Source of the DNA: Pseudomonadota bacterium
Lineage (GTDB): Bacteria; Pseudomonadota; Gammaproteobacteria; Burkholderiales; Burkholderiaceae_C
Assembly (NCBI GenBank): GCA_023438115.1
Contig: JAEZEB010000102.1
Location: 1 to 5,395, forward strand
Length of the DNA: 5,395 nt
Reading direction: 5' to 3'
In this document: positions 1 to 4,740 of the stretch, in pieces
How positions within the stretch are numbered: position 1 is the stretch's first letter
How the letters are laid out: the number at the start of each line of letters is the position of its first letter
The notes under the pieces: model-generated
What the model was told of the DNA's origin: nothing
Database searches by the model: none
What the model saw: only the letters and a program-made list of their open reading frames with translations
Made by a program: the position numbers and the translations under genes

Positions 1-40
1 TCTGCGGCCTCTGCGTCACTTTCGCGTCCTCTGCGTCCGG
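1..40. repeat. Short direct repeat downstream of the livH-like gene
   Basis: The 10-mer CCTCTGCGTC occurs at 8-17 and again at 28-37, a 20-bp period, and a partial unit (TCTGCG) begins at position 1. The array is probably cut by the left edge of the window. It lies just beyond the stop codon of the minus-strand permease gene, between it and whatever follows. Only two full units are visible, so this may be a dispersed intergenic repeat rather than a true tandem array. No function is evident. Confidence 0.5.
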
Positions 41-60
41 TTTTCGGTGTTCCGTCATGC

Positions 61-936
61 TCAGACCTTTTTCCTGAGCTTCTCACCGAACAGCCCGTTC
101 GGCATCACCACCAGCATCACCAGCACCACGATGTAGGCGGCGATGTCCTTGAAGCCTTCGGGCAGGTAGAAGCCCGAGAGGGACTCCACCACGCCGATGA
201 TCAGGCCCCCGACGATGGCGCCGGGCAGGCTGCCGAAGCCGCCCACCACCGCGGCCGGGAAGGCCTTCAGGCCGATGAAGCCCATGTTGGCGTGGACGAA
301 GGTGATGGGGGCGAGCAGCAGGCCCGCGATGCCGGCGACGGCGGCGGCGAGGCCCCACACCAGCGAGTTGAGGCGCTTGACGGGAATACCCATGTAGTAG
401 GCGGCCAGCTGGTTCTGCGAGGCGGCCTGCATGGCGATGCCGATCTTGCTGTAGCGGAAGATGGCGAACAGCAGGGCGCACAGCAGCGCCGTGGCGGCGA
501 TGACGACCATCTGTTCGACGTTCAGCACCAGGCCGCCGGCGTTCCAGACCATGTCCTTGTAGGGCACCGCGAGCGTGTGCGTCTCGGTGCCGATGCCGGG
601 GATCATCGTGATCAGGCCGCGGGCGACGTAGCCGATGCCGATGGTGAGCATCACGATGGAGAAGGCCGGCTGGCCGAGGATGGGGCGGATCACCACCGTC
701 TCCAGCAGCAGGCCGAAGACCGCCATGGCGGCGATCGCGGCGGGCACCGCGATCCAGAAGGGAAAGCCCATCATCGTCATGGCGGCGAGGCCGAGGAATG
801 CGCCCAGCATCATCAGCTCGCCCTGGGCGAAGCTCACGGTTTCGGTGGCCTTGTAGATCAGCACGAAACCCAATGCGATCAGCCCGTAGATGCAGCCTTG
901 TGCGACGCCGCTGATCACCAATTGCAGGAATTGCAC
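61..936 (-). CDS. livH: Branched-chain amino acid ABC transporter permease, LivH type
   Basis: This 291-residue inner-membrane protein is one of the two permeases of a HAAT-family ABC importer, which works with a LivM-type permease, LivG/LivF ATPases and a periplasmic binding protein to import leucine, isoleucine, valine or related compounds. The N-terminus has the family pattern: GLIALGFVLIYKATE at about residues 18-32, then SFAQGELMMLGAF (35-47), matching the usual NFAHG..MLGA. About eight hydrophobic helices can be drawn (roughly 8-28, 35-52, 57-80, 92-112, 142-162, 190-215, 225-252 and 262-280). The cytoplasmic coupling loop with AAYYMGIP lies near 178-185, and the end (VMPNGLFGEKLRKKV) is typical. 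Length is normal for LivH. The start is a GTG (936-934), which begins directly at the family N-terminus; AGAGGG lies 10 nt upstream (947-952). No other liv gene is visible, so they would follow downstream, left of position 1. The family is secure; the substrate is not, since amide, urea and aromatic-acid importers of this class look alike. Confidence 0.93.
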   Translation of the reverse strand: MQFLQLVISGVAQGCIYGLIALGFVLIYKATETVSFAQGELMMLGAFLGLAAMTMMGFPFWIAVPAAIAAMAVFGLLLETVVIRPILGQPAFSIVMLTIGIGYVARGLITMIPGIGTETHTLAVPYKDMVWNAGGLVLNVEQMVVIAATALLCALLFAIFRYSKIGIAMQAASQNQLAAYYMGIPVKRLNSLVWGLAAAVAGIAGLLLAPITFVHANMGFIGLKAFPAAVVGGFGSLPGAIVGGLIIGVVESLSGFYLPEGFKDIAAYIVVLVMLVVMPNGLFGEKLRKKV

Positions 937-971
937 GCCGAAGGAACCCTCTGTCTTGTTCTGTGGCGCCG

Positions 972-977
972 GTTATA
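972..977 (-). promoter_or_regulatory. Candidate -10 element for the livH-like gene
   Basis: Read on the minus strand this is TATAAC, a good match to a sigma-70 -10 box, in an otherwise very GC-rich 124-bp divergent gap. It ends 35 nt upstream of the GTG start at 936, leaving room for a short leader with the AGAGGG ribosome site. No convincing -35 box sits at the right spacing (the hexamer 17 bp away reads TGTCCC), so the assignment rests on the -10 alone. Confidence 0.3.
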
Positions 978-1048
978 GCGGTGCGGGACGCAACGGGACA
1001 CAGGGTTCGCCCGTAGAGTGTCGCCAACCGGACGATGCGCGCGTGCGC

Positions 1049-1054
1049 TGTAAT
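1049..1054 (+). promoter_or_regulatory. Candidate -10 element just upstream of the crotonase gene
   Basis: TGTAAT differs from the TATAAT consensus at one position and ends 6 nt before the ATG at 1061. If used, transcription would begin at or within a base or two of the start codon, giving a leaderless mRNA, which would fit the lack of a Shine-Dalgarno sequence. No good -35 box is seen at 16-18 bp spacing, so this is tentative. Confidence 0.2.
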
Positions 1055-1060
1055 GCGGCC

Positions 1061-1864
1061 ATGGCTGCCGAGGAAGTGCGTGTCGAGAAACTCGGTCCTG
1101 TCACCGTCGTGACGCTGGACCGTCCCGAAGTCCGCAACGCGGTGGACGCCGACACTGCGCGCCGTTTGCACGAAGCCTTCGTCGCCTTCGACGACGATGC
1201 CGACGCGCGGGTGGCTGTGTTCCATGGCGCGAACGGACATTTCTGCGCAGGGTGGGACCTGCAGCAGGGCGCGCGGCTCGCGCAGCAGGGCGCGGGCGCG
1301 GCGGTGCTGGCGGGGCTGGACTTCGATCCCGCCGACGTGCGTCCGCCAGGCCCGATGGGGCCTTCGCGGCTGCTGCTGTCCAAGCCGGTGATCGCGGCGG
1401 TGAGCGGCGCCGCGGTGGCGGGCGGCATGGAACTCGCGCTGTGGTGCGACCTGCGCGTGCTGGAGGAGGATGCGTACTTCGGTGTCTATTGCCGCCGCTT
1501 CGGCGTGCCGCTGATCGACGGCGGCACGGTGCGCCTGCCTCGCCTGGTCGGCATGGGGCACGCGATGGACCTGATCCTCACCGGGCGCAAGGTGGAGGCG
1601 GCGGAGGCGCTGGCGATGGGGCTGGCGAACCGGGTGGTGCCGCGGGGCGCGGCGCGGGAGGCGGCGATCGCGCTGGCGCAGCAGCTATGTGGCTTTCCGC
1701 AGGCCACCATGCTGGCGGATCGGATGAATGCTTACGAGCAGTGGGGAAAGCCGCTGGCCGAGGCGCTGCATGGGGAGTGGGAGCGGAGCAAGGCGCGGAT
1801 CGCGGATGGATTGGAGGGAGCGGGGCGCTTCGCGGCAGGCGAGGGGCGGCACGGGGAGTTCTAG
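1061..1864 (+). CDS. Crotonase / enoyl-CoA hydratase-isomerase family protein
   Basis: This 267-residue cytoplasmic protein of the crotonase fold acts on an acyl-CoA thioester. The N-terminal strand pair with LDRPEVRNAVD (19-29), the oxyanion-hole segment FCAGWDL (61-67) and the second oxyanion segment AVAGGMELALWCDLRV (118-133) are all present. E124 aligns with the first catalytic glutamate of mitochondrial enoyl-CoA hydratase (Glu144). The second catalytic glutamate (Glu164 in that enzyme) falls at C144 in GVYCRRFGVPLIDGGT (141-156); an aspartate, D153, lies further on. A simple hydratase mechanism is therefore doubtful, and isomerase, hydrolase or another crotonase activity is possible. 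ATG 1061 was chosen because the family N-terminus begins immediately after it; the frame stays open back to 890, but that extension (MQPCATP...) has no family character and would overlap the livH start. No Shine-Dalgarno sequence precedes ATG 1061. The gene is a single transcription unit, divergent from livH and convergent with the thioesterase; its stop directly abuts a palindromic repeat. Confidence 0.9.
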   Translation: MAAEEVRVEKLGPVTVVTLDRPEVRNAVDADTARRLHEAFVAFDDDADARVAVFHGANGHFCAGWDLQQGARLAQQGAGAAVLAGLDFDPADVRPPGPMGPSRLLLSKPVIAAVSGAAVAGGMELALWCDLRVLEEDAYFGVYCRRFGVPLIDGGTVRLPRLVGMGHAMDLILTGRKVEAAEALAMGLANRVVPRGAAREAAIALAQQLCGFPQATMLADRMNAYEQWGKPLAEALHGEWERSKARIADGLEGAGRFAAGEGRHGEF

Positions 1865-1905
1865 CGTCGGGGTTCGGCGCTGCGCGCGCTCACCCCGACC
1901 TACGA
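1865..1905 (+). repeat. Palindromic REP-like repeat, family 1, copy A
   Basis: GTCGGGGT (1866-1873) pairs perfectly with ACCCCGAC (1892-1899) around an 18-nt loop, and the unit ends in CTACGA. It is an inverted copy of the unit at 2037-2073: reading that one on the opposite strand gives the same arms, the same GTTCGGC after the left arm, the same GCTCACCCC and the same CTACGA end, with a 4-nt length difference in the loop. It starts one base after the stop codon of the crotonase gene, so the hairpin could protect or end that transcript. No T-tract follows, so it is not a classical intrinsic terminator. Confidence 0.8.
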
Positions 1906-1919
1906 GCAGCGGCAACGGC

Positions 1920-1949
1920 CTTGTCATTGCGCGCTTGACCCGCAATCCA
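1920..1949 (+). repeat. Palindromic REP-like repeat, family 2, copy A
   Basis: The unit has the ends CTTGTCAT (1920-1927) and ATCCA (1945-1949). ATTGCG (1926-1931) pairs with CGCAAT (1941-1946) around a 9-nt loop. It is an inverted, diverged partner of the unit at 1973-2003: both have identical flanks and a 17-nt core between CTTGTCAT and ATCCA, but the stem bases differ while pairing is kept in each. This is the pattern expected of related REP elements. Confidence 0.7.
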
Positions 1950-1972
1950 TGGGGCGCGTGATCGGTCTCCGC

Positions 1973-2003
1973 GTGGATCCCGGCTCGAGGCCGGGATGAC
2001 AAG
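1973..2003 (-). repeat. Palindromic REP-like repeat, family 2, copy B
   Basis: ATCCCGGC (1977-1984) pairs perfectly with GCCGGGAT (1990-1997) around a 5-nt loop (TCGAG). Read on the minus strand, the unit runs CTTGTCAT, a 17-nt GC-rich core, then ATCCA, matching the ends of the unit at 1920-1949. The two form a head-to-head pair resembling a BIME (a pair of REP units). The GGATCCCGG...CCGGGATGAC layout is like dispersed intergenic repeats widely seen in proteobacterial genomes; that family link is from general knowledge and was not searched. Confidence 0.75.
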
Positions 2004-2036
2004 ACAACCCGTCATCGCGGCCGTCTTCGTAGCAGT

Positions 2037-2073
2037 TCGTAGGTCGGGGTGAGCGCGAAGCCGAACCCCGACG
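2037..2073 (-). repeat. Palindromic REP-like repeat, family 1, copy B
   Basis: GTCGGGGT (2043-2050) pairs with ACCCCGAC (2065-2072) around a 14-nt loop. This is the inverted partner of 1865-1905. It begins two bases after the stop codon of the thioesterase gene on the minus strand, so each of the two convergent genes ends exactly at one copy of the same palindrome. Just beside it, TTCGTAG occurs twice, at 2026-2032 and 2036-2042. Confidence 0.8.
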
Positions 2074-2075
2074 TC

Positions 2076-2498
2076 TCACCGCGGAATCGGCCGCGGCTTG
2101 CCTTCGTCGTCGATCGCCACGTACGTCAGCAAGGCCTCCGTCACCTTCACGAACTGCCCCTGGTTGCGGAAGCTCTCGGCGAACACTTCCACGTCCACCG
2201 TGATCGACGTGTTGCCGATGCGCGTGACGGACGAATAGAAGCTGAGGATGTCGCCCACCCGCACCGGCTGCTTGAAGATGAATTCCTTCACGGCTACGGT
2301 GGCCATGCGGCCGCGGATGATGCGCGCCGGGATCACCGAGCCGGCCAGGTCGACCTGCGCCATGACCCATCCGCCGAAGATGTCGCCGTTGCCGTTGGTG
2401 TCGGCGGGCATGGGGATCACCTTGAGCTCCTGTTCGTTGGGGGCGGGCGGGGGGGGGGGGGGGGGGCTGGCCGGGGCCGCGCTTGGATTCGGGGACAT
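2076..2498 (-). CDS. Acyl-CoA thioesterase, YciA-type hotdog fold
   Basis: This 140-residue cytoplasmic protein is predicted to hydrolyse acyl-CoA thioesters to free acid and CoA, as a hotdog-fold oligomer. The diagnostic block MPADTNGNGDIFGGWVMAQVDLAGS (30-54) matches the YciA family; D50 aligns with the catalytic aspartate of Haemophilus influenzae YciA (Asp44). The following strands (RMATVAVKEFIFKQPVRVGDILSFYSSV) and the IDDEGKPRPIPR end also fit the family. The ATG at 2498 gives a 26-residue N-terminal tail rich in proline and alanine, including seven consecutive prolines encoded by a long homopolymer. No Shine-Dalgarno sequence precedes this ATG. A GTG at 2420 (residue 27), with AGGAG six nt upstream (2427-2431), is a credible alternative start that begins just before the conserved core. 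The frame also extends to an ATG at 2582, but that would run into the divergent ABC gene. A single gene, convergent with the crotonase gene. Confidence 0.9.
   Translation of the reverse strand: MSPNPSAAPASPPPPPPPAPNEQELKVIPMPADTNGNGDIFGGWVMAQVDLAGSVIPARIIRGRMATVAVKEFIFKQPVRVGDILSFYSSVTRIGNTSITVDVEVFAESFRNQGQFVKVTEALLTYVAIDDEGKPRPIPR
2449..2466. repeat. Homopolymer of 18 G (C on the coding strand)
   Basis: Eighteen consecutive G occur on the plus strand; the minus strand encodes part of a seven-proline run (residues 12-18) of the thioesterase as annotated from 2498. It is preceded by interrupted G runs at 2439-2447. Homopolymers of this length are prone to polymerase slippage and to sequencing or assembly length error. 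A change not divisible by three would shift the frame of everything downstream if translation begins at 2498. Confidence 0.95.
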
Positions 2499-2502
2499 GG
2501 GC

Positions 2503-2534
2503 ACAATCTGGAGGTTTCTGTCTACCCGGATTGT
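2503..2534. promoter_or_regulatory. Inverted repeat in the 41-bp divergent gap
   Basis: ACAATC (2503-2508) and GATTGT (2529-2534) form an exact inverted repeat separated by 20 bp; GGAGG (2510-2514) and CCTCC (2535-2539) add further, offset, symmetry. It sits between the starts of the thioesterase (2498) and ABC (2540) genes, where a shared operator could act on both. The gap is too short to hold two full promoters, so promoter parts must extend into the genes or transcription starts must lie farther back. An operator role is inference. Confidence 0.3.
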
Positions 2535-2539
2535 CCTCC

Positions 2540-4396
2540 ATGCGCCGCGGCGGCGAACTGAGCTCCCCCCGAATCCCCGCATCCGCGCCGTCCCTTCCCG
2601 GCGCGGCGGCGCAGCGCTCCGACTGGAGCACCCTGCGGCGCCTGTTCCCCTACCTGTGGCAATACAAGTGGCGGGTGGCGGCGGCGCTCGCCTTCATGGT
2701 GGCCGCCAAGGCCGCCAACGTCAGCGTGCCGCTGCTGCTGAAGGAACTGGTCGACGCGATGGACGTGAAGCCCGGCGACCCGAGCGCCGTGCTCGTGGTG
2801 CCCCTGGGCCTGCTGGTGGGCTACGGCCTGCTGCGCCTGTCCACCACGCTCTTCACCGAGCTGCGCGAACTGGTCTTCGCCAAGGCCACGCAGGGCGCGG
2901 CGCGCAGCATCGCGCTGGAGACCTTCCGCCACCTGCATGCGCTGTCGCTGCGCTTCCACCTGGAGCGGCAGACCGGCGGCATGACGCGCGACATCGAGCG
3001 CGGCGTGCGCGGCATCGAGTCGCTGATCTCGTACTCCCTCTACAGCATCGTGCCCACGTTGATCGAGGTGGCGATGGTGCTCACGATCCTGGCGGTGCGC
3101 TTCGACGCCTGGTTCGCCTGGATCACCGTCGCCGCGCTGGGGCTGTACATCGTCTTCACGGTGGTCGTGACCGAGTGGCGCACGCAGTTCCGGCGCGAAG
3201 CCAACGAGTTCGATTCGGCGGCGCACACCAAGGCCATCGATTCGCTGCTGAACTACGAGACCGTCAAGTACTTCAACAACGAGGAGTTCGAGGCCAAGCG
3301 CTACGACGTGAGCCTGGAACGCCTGCGCCGCGCCCGCCTCAAGAGCCAGACCACGCTGTCGCTGCTGAACACCGGGCAGCAGCTGATCATCGCGGCGGGC
3401 CTGGTGCTGATGCTGTGGCGCGCCACCGAGGGCGTGGTCGCCGGCCGCATGACGCTGGGCGACCTGGTGATGATCAACGCCTTCATGATCCAGCTGTACA
3501 TCCCGCTCAACTTCCTGGGCGTTCTGTACCGCGAGATCAAGCAGAGCCTGACGGACCTGGACAAGATGTTCACGCTGATGGAGAAGGAGCGCGAGGTGGC
3601 GGACAAGCCCGGCGCCGCGCCCCTCGCCGGGCAGGACTGGTCCGTCCGCTTCGACCACGTCCACTTCGCCTACGAACCCGCCCGTTCCATCCTGCACGAC
3701 GTCTCCTTCGAGATCCCCTCGGGCAAGACGGTGGCCGTTGTAGGGCCCTCCGGTTCCGGCAAGTCGACCCTCGCGCGCCTGCTGTACCGCTTCTACGACG
3801 TGCAGCAGGGCCGCATCACCATCGCCGGCCAGGACGTGCGCGACGTCACGCAGGCGAGCGTGCGCCAGTCCATCGGCATCGTGCCGCAGGACACCGTGCT
3901 GTTCAACGACACGGTGGAATACAACATCGCCTACGGCCGGCCCGGCGCCACGCGCGCGGAGGTGGAGGAGGCCGCCCGCGCGGCGCGGATCCACGCCTTC
4001 ATCGAATCCACGCCGCGCGGCTACCAGACCATGGTGGGCGAGCGGGGGTTGAAGCTCTCCGGCGGCGAGAAGCAGCGCGTGGCGATCGCCCGCACCCTGC
4101 TGAAGAACCCGCCCATCCTGATCTTCGACGAGGCCACCTCCGCCCTGGACAGCGCCAACGAGCGCGCGATCCAGGCCGAGCTGCGCAACGTCGCGCGCCA
4201 CAAGACCACGCTGGTCATCGCCCACCGCCTGTCCACCATCGTGGACGCGCACGAGATCCTGGTGATGGAGGCCGGGCGCATCATCGAGCGTGGCACCCAC
4301 CAGCAGCTGCTGGCGCGGGGCGGGCGCTATGCCGACATGTGGGCCCTGCAGCAGAGTGCCGAGGGCGAGAGCTACCGTGAAGTGATGGGGATGTGA
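2540..4396 (+). CDS. Atm1-type ABC exporter (fused permease and ATPase half-transporter)
   Basis: This 618-residue inner-membrane homodimeric exporter belongs to the Atm1/HMT1 group, whose members export glutathione conjugates, glutathione-metal complexes or related sulfur compounds. A transmembrane domain (about 35-340) with six helices is followed by an ATPase domain (about 368-600). Visible motifs: Walker A GPSGSGKST (402-410), Q-loop Q450 in GIVPQDTVLFNDT, signature LSGGEKQ (506-512), Walker B ILIFDEA (526-532) with E531 as catalytic base, and H-loop H562 in VIAHRLST. Atm1 hallmarks include YETVKYFNNEEFEAKRY (239-255), R150 and R154 in TRDIERG, and N277 and Q280 in LNTGQQ; the spacing matches glutathione-contacting residues I recall from Novosphingobium Atm1. 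ATG 2540 gives the usual length. GGAGG at 2510-2514 is too far away to serve it well; a TTG at 2531 is an in-frame alternative. The gene is divergent from the thioesterase and overlaps the next gene by one base. Substrate unknown. Confidence 0.93.
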   Translation: MRRGGELSSPRIPASAPSLPGAAAQRSDWSTLRRLFPYLWQYKWRVAAALAFMVAAKAANVSVPLLLKELVDAMDVKPGDPSAVLVVPLGLLVGYGLLRLSTTLFTELRELVFAKATQGAARSIALETFRHLHALSLRFHLERQTGGMTRDIERGVRGIESLISYSLYSIVPTLIEVAMVLTILAVRFDAWFAWITVAALGLYIVFTVVVTEWRTQFRREANEFDSAAHTKAIDSLLNYETVKYFNNEEFEAKRYDVSLERLRRARLKSQTTLSLLNTGQQLIIAAGLVLMLWRATEGVVAGRMTLGDLVMINAFMIQLYIPLNFLGVLYREIKQSLTDLDKMFTLMEKEREVADKPGAAPLAGQDWSVRFDHVHFAYEPARSILHDVSFEIPSGKTVAVVGPSGSGKSTLARLLYRFYDVQQGRITIAGQDVRDVTQASVRQSIGIVPQDTVLFNDTVEYNIAYGRPGATRAEVEEAARAARIHAFIESTPRGYQTMVGERGLKLSGGEKQRVAIARTLLKNPPILIFDEATSALDSANERAIQAELRNVARHKTTLVIAHRLSTIVDAHEILVMEAGRIIERGTHQQLLARGGRYADMWALQQSAEGESYREVMGM

Positions 4397-4740
4397 TGGC
4401 CGAGGAAGAGACCGTCGAATACGTATCGCACGAGGAGTTCCGCGCCGGGCTGCCGGCTGGCCATTTCCGCGTGGTGGTGAACCCCAAGCTGGCACGCCGC
4501 TTCGTCGCCCAGCGGCTGATGCTGATGGTGGTGCTCATGCCTGTGATCGGCGTGGGCATCGCGCTGGTGCTCACGGGGCACACCTGGGGCGGCGCGCTGC
4601 TGGTCTTCGCCGGCGTGGGACTCAACCGCCTGGTCGCCTGGCAGGCGCCGAAGATCCTGCTGCAGATGGCATTGCGCGATCCCGGCGTCTACGGATACGT
4701 CACGCAGAACGGGCTGCTGGAGGTGCGGCGGGCCGCGTGA
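4396..4740 (+). CDS. Small membrane protein of unknown function, coupled to the ABC exporter
   Basis: This 114-residue protein is not one I recognise. It has an acidic N-terminus (MAEEETVEYVSHEEFRAG), then a basic patch (KLARRFVAQR, 31-40), two hydrophobic segments (about 41-60 and 63-80) separated by a short turn (GHTW), and an amphipathic C-terminal part with APKILLQMALRDPGVYGYVTQNGLLEVRR. The positive residues before helix 1 and after helix 2 suggest both ends in the cytoplasm with a hairpin in the membrane. Its ATG overlaps the TGA of the ABC gene (TGATG), and GGGGA lies 4 nt upstream at 4387-4391, so translational coupling with the exporter is likely. That arrangement suggests a role linked to the transporter, but only context supports it. 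Its last 41 bp overlap the convergent MFS gene. Third-position GC bias fits its neighbours, so it looks like a real gene. Confidence 0.75.
   Translation: MAEEETVEYVSHEEFRAGLPAGHFRVVVNPKLARRFVAQRLMLMVVLMPVIGVGIALVLTGHTWGGALLVFAGVGLNRLVAWQAPKILLQMALRDPGVYGYVTQNGLLEVRRAA

Noticed and set aside
890..1060. N-terminal extension of the crotonase gene to an ATG at 890.
   Set aside because: The extra 57 residues have no resemblance to crotonases, would overlap the start of livH on the other strand, and the conserved N-terminus begins right after ATG 1061.
83..1561. A 492-codon minus-strand frame spanning livH and the crotonase gene.
   Set aside because: Its product is Arg/His-rich low-complexity sequence and it crosses two clear genes and the divergent gap. 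High GC content makes stop codons rare in such frames.
1865..2075. The inverted repeats as ends of an insertion sequence or MITE with target duplication.
   Set aside because: There is no transposase and no clear direct target duplication outside the outer repeats, and each outer copy is itself a hairpin, which fits REP-type units better than terminal inverted repeats.
2499..2582. Upstream start of the thioesterase at 2582.
   Set aside because: It would overlap the divergent ABC gene start and adds Arg/Gly-rich sequence not seen in YciA proteins.
1924..2631. A 235-codon minus-strand frame covering the palindromic repeats, with a peptide like SCHPGLEPGSTRR.
   Set aside because: That peptide is what REP-type repeat DNA encodes by chance when read through; the rest is a frame shadow of the thioesterase.
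2248..4380. A 710-codon open plus-strand frame overlapping the ABC exporter, longer than the exporter itself.
   Set aside because: Its translation is low-complexity, rich in Arg, Ala, Gly, His and Pro, with no family motif. It also runs antisense across the thioesterase. This is the usual out-of-frame shadow of a GC-rich gene.
2522..4495. A 657-codon open minus-strand frame opposite the ABC exporter.
   Set aside because: Composition is dominated by Gln, His, Arg, Gly, Asp and Val with no recognisable domain. It is a complementary-strand shadow of a gene with all five ABC ATPase motifs intact.
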